Shown here: positions 34,912 to 49,215 of the stretch, piece by piece
Layout: each line of letters begins with the position of its first letter
Numbering within the stretch: the stretch's first letter is position 1
Source: Lichtheimia corymbifera B2541
Taxonomy: Eukaryota > Mucoromycota > Mucoromycetes > Mucorales > Lichtheimiaceae
Assembly (NCBI GenBank): GCA_000697475.1
Contig: JNEU01000666.1
Span: 1 to 50,036 of the forward strand
DNA: 50,036 nt
Reading direction: 5' to 3'
Made by a program: the position numbers and the translations under genes
Notes under the pieces: model-generated
The model's database searches: none
What the model saw: the letters and a program-made list of their open reading frames with translations, nothing else
Told to the model about the DNA's origin: nothing

Positions 34912-36576
34912 AGTGTGTTGATCCAAGATGTTGTTTTTCCGAAAAGGAAATGTGATTTAGAGGTTTTGGGTCATCTGATCCATTTGCAACCGAAATAGTG
35001 ATGGCTATGTACCAAGATAATGGGCGTGAGGCTCAGTTTTTCTTGGGGATGATGGTTTTTATTAGCGTATCCAGGACAATGATATTGCGACTCTGTGTGT
35101 GTGTGTGCTACTTGATTTTTTTAAGGTTCCAGCATACCGGATCACTAGGCACAAAAAAATGCGCACGTTTTTCTTCGCCTGTGTACCTGGCGTGAGAATA
35201 GCATTGGAAGTGAATTACACGGGAGCAGTAAGTATATGCATCTCGCTCTGCTCCGAACCACGATTGGATTACGAAACTCAAGAAACTGGAGAATTACGCG
35301 TGCGTAGGTTCGGTGCATGGGAAAAAAAAGAAAACATGATTGAGACACCTCTACAGGGTCCCGCACACAAAGTTTTCTACTCTCTTGAGTATCACGTCAG
35401 CATCTTGGATGGTGATGATGACGCTATAAGACATGACACCCATGGAGTGGTACATAGTACGCTTGGCATCGTCATCATGTAACCCTTTTATGGTGAATTG
35501 GCCCCTGGTCAATCTCATTGTTTCTGTATTCTAAGAGGTGCAAGGATGATGAGGATGATGATCTTGGTTTCGGTTTTGCTTCTACAAGTTGAAACTTCAC
35601 CATGGTGATCCACTGGTGTTGATTGGTTGGCCTGTGAGCATTTGCCCTGTTGCTCTCAACGATTCCCATAGATAGGCTGAATTAGGAAAGGAAGAAAAAA
35701 GAAACGAATCACACGCAGGATACGATAAGATAAAAAGTTGCACAAGATCTCGCCACTGTTTTTCTCTTATGTGGTGACAGATGACAGGTCTACATAAACA
35801 TAGACATAGACATATATATTTGTATCCCTTTACCCCGCACAAAAAGCCAACAATGACATCTATAAGAGGAAGGCAACATAAAAAACTACCATGGTGGTCA
35901 AGAGGAAGGAAGGGCAAGATAAGTGGGGCAAATAGAAGCGGAGCTTGGTCCAGGATTATACGATATTGGCAATCGGGAATGGGAGGGTTTCATCGTAAAA
36001 CAATCTCCAGTTTCTTATCTAGTTTTGTGTCACACGCGAGATGAGGCTGCGTTGTATGGTGTATCGTGTGGCATCAGTTATAAACCCATCCGATCCGGTA
36101 AAATACCCAAGTTGGGTAAATGAGAGATAACTGCCGTGCGAAAAATCGTGAGAACGATCATGCCCAATACGGTTAATAGTCATACCATGTCGCCGATGTA
36201 CTGATGGTTTGTAAGATACGCATTGAATCTCTATCATCCTCCTGGTAACATAGCTATTACCAGTGTGTGGGATGAACCTTCTTTTCGTTGATAATTGACC
36301 TGCGGCGACCGAAATCGTTTTTGGTAGTGAGAGAGAATGGTCAGGCGCGCAAGAAACAACGTTTGTTAGCGGTATTTGGTATAGGCATCGAGTAACCCCG
36401 ACAATGTGTCACCCAAAAATGGTGCTTGCTTACGAGTGGTTGAATGGACCCTCTCTCTAATTCATTACCAAGAATCTCAAGATATAAAAGAAACCAGACT
36501 TTTTGTCGTTTTCAATCAAGCTTTTTTTATCTTTGCTCTTTTATCACCCTCTCTTTCCAATCCCCACCCACCCTCC
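34912..36576. other. Region with unassigned open frames upstream of the AAAP permease
   Basis: One plus-strand frame (about 35099-35482) contains VRIALEVNYTGAVSICISLC and another (35923-36123) contains GFIVKQSPVSYLVLCHTRDE; neither has a recognised domain or a convincing splice context. They may be pieces of one decayed gene. The last ~250 bp should be the promoter of the permease. Confidence 0.35.
36483..36490 (+). promoter_or_regulatory. TATA box of the AAAP permease gene
   Basis: TATAAAAG lies 87 bp upstream of the start codon at 36577. Confidence 0.45.
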
Positions 36577-38027
36577 ATGCAAGATATCAAGGACGAAAAA
36601 GCTGAGTACATCACCCAATCCGTGGAGGAATATGCCTTTAAGGAGGACGATAATGCATCCCAACACCAAAACGAATTTGGTCACGGCAATGGTAGCTGGT
36701 CTACTGCCTATTTCAATGTCGTTTGTGTTGTCGCTGGTACCGGTACTCTTGGTTTACCAAAAGCATTTGCCACTGGTGGTTGGCTTGGTATCCTGATTCT
36801 GTTCCTGGCATGGGGCATGTCCGTGTACAGTGGTATCGTTCTTATCGAATGCTTATATCACAAGCCTGGTGAACGTCTACATGACTTTAAGCAAATCGGA
36901 AAAGCTGCCTTTGGTATGTATTCATCTTGTTATTAGCAGGTTTATCATCATCATCATGATCCGCTTACACATTTATTATTAGGCTGGGTTGGTTACGGCA
37001 TCACTGCTCTCCTTCATTTCCTTAATCTTTTTGGATGCCCTGCTTTATACCTTGTTCTTGCATCAGAAAACATGCATAAGATGTTAGCTGGCACTGTAAG
37101 TGCAAATCATGATGACGACAGTGGTGGTTTCATGTTACTGACGTTTTTTTTCTTTTTTTCCAATAGACGGGTGCTTTGACGCAACCAATTTGGGTCATCA
37201 TTTGGGGTGCTTTCCTTTTGATTCCCTTGATTTCATTCCGGACGCTCAAGGAAATCACCGTCATTGCGGCTATTGGTGCAATTTGCACAATGATGGCTGT
37301 CTTTGTTGTGGTGATTCAAGGCCCTATGTATCACAATGCCCATCCTGAGATTGAGGTGACGCACAATGGTGTGATCTGGACCGGTTTTCCATCTGCTCTT
37401 TCCACGATTGCTTTCTCTTATGGCGGTAACAACACCTATCCTCATGCTGAGCATGCCCTTAAAAAGCCCAAGCAATGGAGATGGGCTGTCACCGCTGGTC
37501 TTACCACCTGTACCGCTCTCTACATCTTGACAGCTGTTCCTGGTTACTGGAGTTTTGGTAGCACTGTAAAGTCTCCTGTGTACGATTCGCTTCCTGAAGG
37601 TGCTGGCCAGTTGTTGTCAATGATCGTCATGACCATTCACGTGATTTTTGCCATCCCCATTTACGCATGTTCCTTTGCCTTGGAGTTTGAACGCTTCTGC
37701 CGTATTGATGAAACACGTATCGGCAAGATCTTTGCATTCTTGGGACGTGCTGCTGTACGTTCTGCCACTGTCGTCATTCTCTGTGTCATTGCTATTTTCG
37801 TCCCTTACTTTGACGCCTTCATGAGCTTGATCGGTGCATTGTGTAACTGTGGTCTCGTCTTCCTTATCCCTGTGCTTTGCCACTTGCGTCTCTTTGGTAT
37901 CCGCAAGCGTCCCATCTACGAACTTGCATTTGTGGCGCTCACTCTTCTTCTTGGCATTGTCGGTTGTGTCTTTGGTTCTATTGATGCCATCAAGGAACTC
38001 ATCTCGCGCTTTAATGAAGACCAGTAA
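36577..38027 (+). CDS. Amino acid/auxin permease (AAAP) family transporter
   Basis: Three exons, 36577-36913, 36983-37095 and 37167-38027, give 436 residues. A charged N-terminus of about 45 residues precedes eleven or so membrane segments of the Aa_trans type. TM1 contains the family pattern YFNVVCVVAGTGTLGLPKAF, and further on are TLKEITVIAAIGAICTMMAV, the GFPSALSTIAFSYGGNNTYPHAEH stretch (shown here only as its parts GFPSALSTIAF and SYGGNNTYPHAE) and the CNCGLVFLIPVLCHLRLF helix. Such carriers move neutral or other amino acids, either across the vacuolar membrane (yeast Avt group) or the plasma membrane; location and substrate cannot be told. The start at 36577 puts the whole acidic tail in front of TM1. 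The next gene is convergent, 414 bp away. Confidence 0.9.
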
Positions 38028-38441
38028 AAAAAATCACCACCTCCTCTTCCATCCTATTATTCATTCCCTTCCAAGCTTTTGCTGTATACAATCCTTTAAA
38101 ATCAATCGGCTATCTGTAAATAGTATACTACTCCTACTTTCTATATATAAAATGCTTAGATCACTCCTTGTACGTTCACATGTCTGCATCATCCACTTAC
38201 TATTATAATGTAACCATCATTGGCAATGCCATGATATCAATTCACATGGCTGCTGGAAGTGCTGGCAACTGGTTTTCACACGCAAAACGTTGCCAATCAA
38301 TATCATAAAACTACTGATTCAAGAAAAAGATATACAAGAAACGTGCTAACAATAGGTACTATGGTAATGTGTTTATCTTCTTATAAGCAGCAAATTGAAA
38401 AAGGCGTGGTGTGTGAGGAGAGGGAGAAATAGGCCATGATA
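38028..38441. other. Convergent spacer, permease/121-aa gene
   Basis: 414 bp between two stop codons, AT-rich, holding both 3' ends. No gene is seen. Confidence 0.6.
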
Positions 38442-38872
38442 CTACAAGTCATCTTTGGACATGTACATATTGACGTTGACAACACCGCCTGATTGTGAAG
38501 AAATATGCCAATGGCCATAGTTGCGGTGGATCACAGGAGACGAACTCTGGGCAGCTTCATCCAAGATGCTCTGCTTTGCAGCCTATGTATCATATATGCA
38601 TGGTGAGTGAGGAACAAAGATGATGAGCGTTATCGTAGTCGATTTACCTGCCACATGGAAAGGTATGTAGCTGCTTTATCAATATAGGCCTTGTTGACAG
38701 CTCTATTCTTTACTTCGGCCAGTTGGTCATGGAGGATCTGTATGATCTTTTTATCAGAAAGCTGGTTATCACGCTTCTTGACCGCTTCCCATGCAGCTTC
38801 CATCGACCATTGTTTGGGATCGGTCATAATAAAGTAATTTTCTCGAGCCATGGAATGTAGTAATGTTTGCAT
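38442..38872 (-). CDS. Unrecognised 121-aa soluble protein
   Basis: Two exons in coding order, 38872-38648 and 38582-38442, give 121 residues. The N-terminal two thirds look all-helical and charged (MTDPKQWSMEAAWEAVKKRD and KIIQILHDQLAEVKNRAV, KAYIDKAATYLSMWQAAK). The C-terminus differs: HRNYGHWHISSQSGGVVNVN, perhaps a beta hairpin. No signal peptide or membrane segment is visible. I do not recognise the family. A TATA box at good spacing, a canonical GTAAAT donor and TAG acceptor, and the in-frame join support it as a real gene. It lies only 115 bp downstream-to-start from the next minus-strand gene, so both may share regulation. Confidence 0.7.
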
Positions 38873-38930
38873 CAAAATGGAAAAAGGAAAAGAGAGACAA
38901 AGGAAAAGGGATCAGCATCATCACGAAGCG

Positions 38931-38938
38931 CTTTTATA
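38931..38938 (-). promoter_or_regulatory. TATA box of the 121-aa gene
   Basis: TATAAAAG reads on the minus strand 59 bp upstream of the start codon at 38872. Confidence 0.45.
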
Positions 38939-38987
38939 GTGTGACTACACATTCATGCATGATTTATCTAAGTAGAGTCCCACTAAG

Positions 38988-40345
38988 CTAATCCACAGGA
39001 CATGAAAATCCACCTCTTGCAGGTAATGCAACAATGCTAGGCTTGTATCCGGTCCATTCAAGAGCGGGAATATGCAGCGTGACCCAAAACTGGATCTGCA
39101 TCGATTGTCGTTCAAAGCACGCATCATGCAAGTCCATAAAGGTGACGTCCGATTTATCACGTGCCTGGTAATCGATATGAATAGGGAGTGTTTGCGTTGT
39201 GATAGATCGAGGTGCCAGCACCCAAATATTATCCTTTTGTTCTTGTTCTTGTTGCTGCTGTTGACGACCAATCACCATGCCTGTAAGTGCATCCTTGACA
39301 ATAGTCTCCGTAGTCCACTGAATAGGAATGTAATTGACACGATTATCGACACTGGCGTGCACGAGCCAACTGGTTTCAAAAGCAACATTACCCCCACGAC
39401 CCTGGTTGGGGACTTCAGCCACTTGCGGTGCGGATAGGAGACTTGCGCCATCAATGCGAATCAATGGTGCTCGTGGCCATGCAATAAACACGCCCAAACC
39501 ACATATAATCAGGAATAGAAATAAAAGAATCACGCATATCACTCTTTTTCTTCGTCGTCGTTTAAGACCTTTGATTTCTTGAGAAGGTGGTGATGGTGAT
39601 GATGGTAATGCTTTAAGGTTTTGATTCCCCCCTTCTTCAATGTCATGTTCCTCCTTCTCGAGTGGTGGAGTAGTATGCTTTTCATAATCACTGCAGCATG
39701 AATACATCGATGTAGGTGGTGTTGAATGATAAGGATGGAACGTGCGCCGTGGTGATGGTAATGGTGATGCGTGGTTGTCATGGTGATAGGGATGTGTAGT
39801 ATATTCATGATGATGATGATGATGATGATGGTCTGCTAAGATTAAGACTGAGTGAAACAATGCATAGCATGCTGTAATACAAACTCACCAGCAGCAATGT
39901 TCAAGGGGGTGCTTGCCTGTGTCATCAATTGGTCATCCGCTGTTGATGAAGGATTACAACAACAATCTTTTTGTACTTTTTCATCGGATGTCATTGTCTT
40001 TTCAGCTGTTGGTGAACGTGGTATGGTCATGAATTGTTCTGCAATCGATATACGCGACCTGCTACTTGATGCTGGTATCCGTTGTTCGTCGTTCTCTGTT
40101 TTTTCATCCGTGTTTGATAATGTCATGAATCTCTCCGCGATGGAAAGACGAGTCGGAGGTGGTGAATATTGGCGAAGAATAGGTGAAGATGCTCTTCGGT
40201 AGTTCGAATTATTATTAGGATGATGGTGATAATGATTATAGCTTGGTTGATGACCATGATACGACTGAAAACTGGCGCGAGTACGATGATTGTGATGTAT
40301 ATCAGATGTCATGCGTCGAGGTTGCGTGGTTATTGTCGTGTTCAT
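38988..40345 (-). CDS. Type II membrane protein with a probable LEA2-like domain
   Basis: Two exons in coding order, 40345-39889 and 39835-38988, give 434 residues (433 if the acceptor three bases further is used; the site is a TAGCAG tandem). The N-terminal ~250 residues are cytoplasmic-looking, His/Ser/Pro-rich, with two related strings LSIAERFMTL and ISIAEQFMTI and a poly-His run at the exon junction. A very basic RRRRKRV leads into one membrane helix (ICVILLFLFLIICGLGVFIAW, about 253-273). The remaining ~160 residues carry RAPLIRIDGASLL, VDNRVNYIPI and a disulfide-capable pair of cysteines near the end. The layout of a basic anchor, TM and beta-rich tail resembles fungal and plant LEA-2/NDR1-type proteins, though without alignment this is inference. 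Function is unknown. Confidence 0.75.
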
Positions 40346-41056
40346 GTTGAATGATAAAAAAAGAAGAAAGGAAAAGCAATGGTGTAGTACATAAATGAAT
40401 GGAAAGTTCACATTCAATTGTTTACTTGCCCCTACTCGAAGCCTCGCATATTGCAGTGTTGCTGCTCCTCTTTCGGACATCTTTATACGTACATCCGCCA
40501 CGTAAGTGTTATACATGGTAGCCTGCATGGCTTTCCACGGAGGCACTTCAGGAGATGCATACACTCATAGTGAGCAAATCTTTGGGTTACACACATGTGG
40601 ATGGTAGAGGTGAATCGAGTCATTTGGAAGAAGCTAATCGTAAAAGAAGATACAAACCTGCTTGAGGATCGTCATGCAAATGAAATATATACACAAATGA
40701 TGGCATGTCAATCCATCATCGATGTTGGTTTGGAATAGTGGCTGTGGTAAGGAGAAAGGATAAAGGTAATCCTCGGAAATCACGCTTATTTTTACATCGA
40801 CAGCTGCAACATGGGGTAAGGGACGCTATTTCGTATGCACATACATAAAGCGGTTGGTCCATGCAGATCCCACAATTGCTGTATAACATAACATTTCATT
40901 GCTCCCTGCTTTGCTCTCCTCGACACTTGGCACTTCTCTCGGATCCATAACACTTTTTGAATGTTGAATGTGCACCAGGGCAAACATTGTTGATAAAATC
41001 GAGTATGTACATGAACTTTAAAGCAAAACAAGGGAAGGTCTTTTTTGGATATGGGT
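40346..41056. other. Spacer between ELP3 and the LEA2-like gene
   Basis: 711 bp between the 3' end of ELP3 and the start of the next minus-strand gene. No supported gene is seen. It should hold the promoter of the LEA2-like gene. Confidence 0.55.
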
Positions 41057-43183
<2,127 letters not shown>

Positions 43184-44305
43184 GGTCGGTTGTGTATGTC
43201 TTCAAGTTGCCTGCGGGCAAGGAGAACAAGTGAAGAGGGAAAAAAGAGAGACGTTGTCAAGTGAAAAAAGAGACAGAGAGGACCTCCAAATTTACTGGGT
43301 AAAAGGTGACACCAGCACTACTGCGATTCGTCTCTGGTCACAATGTGTGATCCACACTCTGAAACATAGCACACCTCGCTTAGAATTCGTCCATAGTAAA
43401 TCAGGCACATGCCAAACCAAATCAACTATCAATTAAAAGTCATCTCGTTTTATATACTTACCACAAATACATTGTAAGATCCATTTGTTGTTACTATTGC
43501 ATATGATGATGCATAATTGATGTACAAAGCATTGGCTCATGGGATCCAATAATAGCTGTCAATCCAACGTTTCTCTCAGATCCCTATATGTTATGTACTT
43601 GGTTGGTGTCAATTAGTATGGAAGTGACTGCTAGGAGGGTCACCACCACTACTAAGCTTATCTAACAGGACGACTGGGGAACGTTCTCAAGCAAGATCGA
43701 TTGCTTGGCAAAGGTGGATAGCCTACAACAATGGTCTTATAGGCAATGGGGATGGCTGTAATAAAAGAGAAAAGTTGTCATTGGAATAGCTGCATAATCC
43801 AAAAGAGTAAAACTAACTATCAAATAAAGGCTGATGGACTCCCATAATATGCAAGTGCGTGAATATTGCGGTGATTTCCATGGAAGAAAAAGGGGATCAT
43901 AAGATCATATGGCCTAGCTGTATAGCCGATTGTCAAACATGGCCAGGTGGAAAACATCCATAAGCGATGTTGGTGATGATGATGGTGTAAACGCACATGC
44001 AGCAGCATAAACAAGCACCCTTTCCCTATTTTAGGCCACGCTGCTGTTACTACTACTACTACTACTACTACTACTTACTATAGAGTTGCCTCCTGTGATG
44101 CTTTGAGTGATGCTGTATATATCATCGAATTATGCTCCCTGTTTTTTTTTTCTTTTTGCCTACTCCTGCTTGTTTTTCTTTTCTCTCCTCCCTTCCCTTT
44201 TACCAACAACACCACCACACCTTACGCTTTATTCACTCACACACGTCAACGTCCTCTCCGACGGCAACCACCACCCAACTTTCAAGCCGATTACTTTTGT
44301 GTTGA
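43184..44305. other. Divergent region, ELP3/560-aa gene
   Basis: 1.1 kb between divergent start codons with no supported gene. It contains an (ACT)n tract at about 44048-44076 and a T/C-rich leader close to 44140-44200. Confidence 0.55.
44048..44076. repeat. (ACT)n microsatellite
   Basis: About nine ACT units lie about 230 bp upstream of the 560-aa gene. A similar ACT run occurs in an intron of the PAS/GATA gene. Confidence 0.9.
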
Positions 44306-46281
44306 ATGACTCAATCTCCGAAGCTACGTTCTTTCTTTCGGTTCAATCGACACCAACACCAACAGACGCCAACTAACAAGTCTACGGCTTCTGCTGTTTC
44401 TCCATCGACCATGAACGGCCTCGGATCTCCGACCCAAGACCATGTGGAAGAGAACCAAGATAACGTCCAAGGATGGCTCATGAATGTCCCAGGTTATCGT
44501 CAACAACAACATGCCACCACCACTCTCAACAACAATTCCTCAACTCTTGTCGATGCAGACAATAACAGGTTTGAGATCGTCTATTCTAAACGACTGTCTA
44601 TGTATGTGTATCTAATGGAAATACTTGTAGTATACCAGTTGAACGACAACCCTTAAAACCTGGTCGGCCCGCATCGATTGCCTCCGTCAGTTCCACTGAC
44701 AGCATCAACTTGGATGAATTGATCAAAAACAATTACACTGAAAAAGTGGATGATGAAACCGATTTACCCAACCTGGCTGGATTGGATCTGGATGATTCCA
44801 CTGATGATTTTTGGAAAATGGATGATGTAAGTTATGCGACAACCACGACGCGTTATCATCGGCTGGGTACCTGAACGTGTTTCACTCTTTGTTACAGACC
44901 CTCGCAAACTTTGTCCCGAAAAAGCAAGCGGAGCAAAAGACAAGCACTTCAAATGACTTGCTGAGTGGCTCTTTTGATGAATTGGCTGGCATGGTATGTG
45001 TGGAACAGAGAAAGGGAAAGAGTAAAAAGAGAAACAAGTATTGATTGACAACATCACAGAGCACGAATGATGACGAGCTCATGAATTGGTCACCAGAAGG
45101 TAAGTTTTGATGTATGGTGGTGTGAGAGTGTGTGTTTGGTGTGTTGTTTAGGGTACTAAAAGAAAAAAACAAATATGCATTCTTTTTTCATAGATGACCA
45201 CCTGGAGACACTTTCTAATGCATCCTACACATCCTCCAAAACGGTGCAAGGTCGTTTACGTACACCATCAGCCTTATCATCTTCACAATATTCAGCCTCA
45301 TCACCTGAACAAAAACTTGGACGACAACGATCCAGCAGTCTTAGCAGCGAAAACAGCCTTACATCTCAATCCACAGTGACCACAGGAGGAGTCAACAGCC
45401 AATATGCACGTTATGGAATGACACCAGTACTTCATCCATCAGAATCTACCACCTCCAACTCGTCAAGATCGCATAGCCGACTTTCTAATTATTCGGCTGG
45501 CAGTAGCCAAGCATCATCCAATACATCTGCTTTACCACGACCACGAGCAAGCTCCCGTAATGGTGGATCAACTACACCCTCTTACAACACTGGACGTCGT
45601 ATGTCTGATAAGTCATCATCGGGTGAACCATTGCGATCTTCTTCAAGGATAGGCACGCGTGGAATGTTAGGAGGAGGAGGAACTAGTGGTGGTAGTAGCA
45701 CATCACGTCTTGCTAAGCGTGCCACTCATGTACCACTTCCATCGAGCCGTTCTGTATCCAAGCCTCAAGTAGTTACTTCATCACGATCCACAGGTTTATC
45801 AAGCTCTCGACTTTCCCATAACAACAGTGCAACCCATGGTAATGGTCCTAGTCGACCTGGTAGTCGTATTGGAGGATTACGCTCGAGCCACATTCCTGCA
45901 CCACCACCACCCTCCTCACGCAACACAACCGCATCATCTGATTCTCGAGCAACGGGTGCAAGATCACCCACGTTGGGTCCTGCACGCACTACAGGTGGTT
46001 ACAGACCCCATTCGCCATTTTCTTCTTCAGGCAACAGCACAAGTAATGGTTCCTCTTCTCGTATTGGAATAACAAGAGCCACTCGAAGCCCTACACCCAC
46101 AAATGGAGGAGGAGCAAGAACTAGTATTTTTGGCATGGATTCAAGCCGACGTAGTACAACAGGACAAAAAGAATCAGATGCATCTCGTATTGCACGACCC
46201 CCATCAGCAGCAGGTGGTAGTCGAAAAACTACAGGCTTACGTCCCCCAGGAGCATTCTCAAAGTTAGCTGGTCGACGGTGA
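44306..46281 (+). CDS. 560-aa Ser/Arg/Gly-rich disordered protein, unrecognised
   Basis: Five exons, 44306-44568, 44631-44826, 44898-44993, 45060-45099 and 45194-46281, give 560 residues in frame. The N-terminal third is mixed and acidic, with DSINLDELIKNNYTEKVDDE and LAGLDLDDSTDDFWKMDD, which could be short binding motifs. The remaining ~360 residues are basic and low complexity (many SSR, SRLS, TTG and GGG strings) and have no predicted fold. The string SSHIP near residue 430 fits the loose SxIP motif for EB1 binding, and the basic Ser/Arg/Pro composition is like that of microtubule-associated proteins; this is weak inference. The extreme end is GLRPPGAFSKLAGRR. There are no membrane segments. 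Clean splice signals support it as a real gene. Confidence 0.75.
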
Positions 46282-46865
46282 TCCCCTATTCCTCTTTTGC
46301 ATATCCTTGTTGTTGCTCAAAGTATACACACAAACACACATTCACACAAAAGAAAGTGACATTTATATATACACACAAACACATGCGCACACATACACAC
46401 ATTTATACACGGCACACATATCACATCCTTCACTATATCTTCATTTCAATATCACGAGGATTCCCCCAACCCCCTAAAAGAGAGCTGTTTTCAACAAATT
46501 TTATAAATCTTCTTGTTGTTGTTTTCCCTGATTGAGATCGTGTGACGTTCTGTTATGCATAATTTAGATAGGGATATCCAAGTTTATTTTTACGCACCAT
46601 AATACATTCGAGTACGCAAAAGGTACCTGCATCTCTAATAAGGGCTCATTGAATGGATTGACCCTACCTATAGGGTAATGATCTTATATTAAGTTTACAT
46701 ACTACTACTATCTTGTAATATCCATCTTCAGGGGCCTGCAACTCTTTGTCGTCCATATCGTCAATAAAACATTACCCCTTCGATAAGCTGTCCCGGAGCA
46801 GAGCAGGGAACAAATCACTTCAACATATGTAGATACACCCGTTTGATTCTGGTTCACATTGCGAG
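46282..46865. other. Downstream region of the 560-aa gene
   Basis: CA-rich sequence (about 46325-46425) follows the stop codon. The remainder is AT-rich without a supported gene and leads into the right-hand repeat block. Confidence 0.55.
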
Positions 46866-47205
46866 CTAACAGCCACTTTCTCCTATCCCTAACTTTTGCC
46901 TGTTCTACAACAATGGAATGATGCTCCTGCTCCTGCCCAATAATTTCATCATTTAACTTTCTTGATCCGAGCCAATTTGATTGAGCTACGGCCAAACAAC
47001 AAGTAGATCAGTTAAGATAGGTAGGGCGTACATGTATACCGACTGATGTACACTCGTTTTGGCCATAGCTCAGTCAAATTGGCTCGGATAAAGACAATTG
47101 AATCATGGAAATGCTCCACTGGAGCAGGAGCAGGTGCATCATTCCCATCAAGTGGATTGGGCAAAAACTGGGAATGGGAAAAAGTGCATGTTGGCTGTCA
47201 ATTAT
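46866..47205. repeat. Palindrome related to P1 (right side)
   Basis: Two arms of about 130-150 bp pair around a centre near 47030: TGATCCGAGCCAATTTGATT with AGTCAAATTGGCTCGGATAA, and GAATGATGCTCCTGCTCCTG with GAGCAGGAGCAGGTGCATCA. The arm sequences match the inner arms of P1 at about 30338-30640. Here the unit is on the inner side of the inverted element, while on the left it is on the outer side. Confidence 0.7.
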
Positions 47206-47445
47206 GAGGTGTTACTGAATCGTCCATTAACTATCATACATTGGCCCTTTCTGTTCACCCCAATCACATTATGATGTATGTACTTGTGCCACAGAGCTCA
47301 TCATCTTTCTTACATAGCCGTAATGATTTAAGCTTACAATGGATCAAGCTTCCGTAACAAGCAGGGTTGTTGGGTACCATTACTATGGGTTTATTAACAT
47401 TGAATACAAGCGTCTATTTGAATATGTATTGGCACTACCCATCGT

Positions 47446-47970
47446 CTAATCAGCATATGAACAATGAAGCTTTAATGAATGTAATATGACAGAAGGAGCA
47501 AGAGCGTCTCGATACAATGATGTGGGTATAATCCAATCTCCCCTTCCGGCTTTCAACAAATTTCTATCCTTCCTTTCCTTCCAGATGCCAACCAGTGGAT
47601 CACAAAGAATCAGCAGGTGTCGTTGTGTCATTGTATTCTTGGTTGCTGCCGTCATAGCGTCTTCATCCATGATCGTAAAAGTAGCTGTTGCATGCATTGA
47701 CTTGAATGTTGCAATATCATCCATGGTGGTAAATCTTCTCTTGTCAAAGATATTAGCCCTTGTTTCCATGCCATCCAATTCATCCAATCCACCATCATCC
47801 TCAGCCGTATCCACGTGTTCGTTACTGCTGACGACGAGCCAAGTAGCCAAAGCAACATTCCAGGATTCCACATTACTGCACTTGATTGCATCCATCCATT
47901 CATCCATAACCGTTGCGAGTCCAATAAGAAAGAGCCCCTGTGATCGTAGCTGATATGCCTCCTTTTCCAT
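47446..47970 (-). CDS. Candidate element-encoded protein, 174 aa, unrecognised
   Basis: One open frame on the minus strand with ATG MEKEAYQLRSQGLFLIGLAT, then MDEWMDAIKCSNVESWNVAL, an acidic HVDTAEDDGGLDELDGMETR and TQRHLLILCDPLVGIWKERK. Composition is that of a helical soluble protein. I recognise no domain. The related frame in the left copy is broken by a stop and a frameshift, while this one is open, which could mean it is younger or functional, or simply luck. Upstream on the same strand a frame beginning MDGTISAIKYPAIQALFALL (about 48074) may be a further exon. The true start and any introns are uncertain. Confidence 0.35.
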   Translation of the reverse strand: MEKEAYQLRSQGLFLIGLATVMDEWMDAIKCSNVESWNVALATWLVVSSNEHVDTAEDDGGLDELDGMETRANIFDKRRFTTMDDIATFKSMHATATFTIMDEDAMTAATKNTMTQRHLLILCDPLVGIWKERKDRNLLKAGRGDWIIPTSLYRDALAPSVILHSLKLHCSYAD

Positions 47971-48617
47971 CCGAGTGTTGATCTCTCTCTTTTTTGGTCA
48001 TTTTCAGTGCAGCTCAACAACGCGAAGAGTGCTTGTATTGCGGGATACTTGATAGCTGATATGGTACCATCCATTAGAAGTCGTATGCATCATTGCAAGT
48101 TGCCATACGTAAATAAAGCTGCTTTTATACAATGGCTATCAGCTGTCCGCGTGAAGAGGCCGCAGGTAACTTGAGACAATGGAGACCTTGATAATAGCAG
48201 CTGCTGTTACGGGATGGTTGTGGCAGAGGAGCGTGTTGTAGTAGTAGAGTGACAAGATTGTGAACGCTGCTTGAGACAATAAAGTCAATGCTAATAGTAA
48301 CTGCTGGAATGAATGCTGTTTCGTTTTATTGTGGCAGTGGAGTGTGCAAGACAGTGCGTGCTTTCAAGAAAGGCGTGTGTTGAAGTGGGGTGCACGCGCC
48401 ATGAGCTTGCCATTCAGCTAAAGGCAATCGGGTCAAGATATTCGTAGCATTGACATGGTGGATTGGAAGCAACGCACTCGTTCGCAGGTTGTAGTTGTAC
48501 TTGAAATGGGGCAACAGTTGAGAATGGGAAGAACAGGGAAATAAAGTGAGAGTGGAAGAGGTGGAAATTAAATCTGTCAGACATATGTATATACACCGAT
48601 ATCAATGCATGATATTG

Positions 48618-49215
48618 GGATTGCCTCTCTCAAACATGAAACTTGCACACAAGGTGCTCTAGGACATGCTGATCAACTTTGTCTTAATAAAGAATCCATG
48701 CTTCATTTGAAAATTTCGAAAGGGAGAGCATAATGTGAAATTGACTATGACCGATGGAAATTGGGAAAGCGCCGGATTTATGAAAAAGTCAATTACTATG
48801 TAGGTAATTGGGATTCCCCATTTCACACTTGAAACTTGGTCAGAAGGTACTCTCGCACATGCTGATCAACTTCATTCATTCAAAAACCGCATGGTTCATT
48901 ACGCACATTTTGAATGCCGGCCAGCCCAAATGTAGGAGAAAATACGGTAGACGATCCTGCTCCCCGAGATTGCCCACCTCGAACCTGAAACTTTCACACA
49001 ACATCCTTTCGACCACACCGCGCAATTTCGTTCCCATAAAGACCCCAGAGTTCATTATGAAAACCTTGAATGTAGGAGAGACGACGAATGGGTGGTAACA
49101 TAAACAGTGTGTACGGCCGTGCGCGCCGATATTGCTCGTGGGGACGTCGAAACTTGGCCAGGAGGTGCGCTCGAGCATGCTGATCAACATCGTTCTCATA
49201 AAGCCTCTACACATC
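48618..49215. repeat. Array of degenerate ~100-bp units, right copy
   Basis: Four inverted counterparts of U2-U5 lie near 48618-48712, 48812-48905, 48964-49060 and 49120-49215. Each reads in reverse as GATTGCC, TGAAACTTG, a variable middle, GCATGCTGATCAAC-like sequence and TTCATT. Confidence 0.65.
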
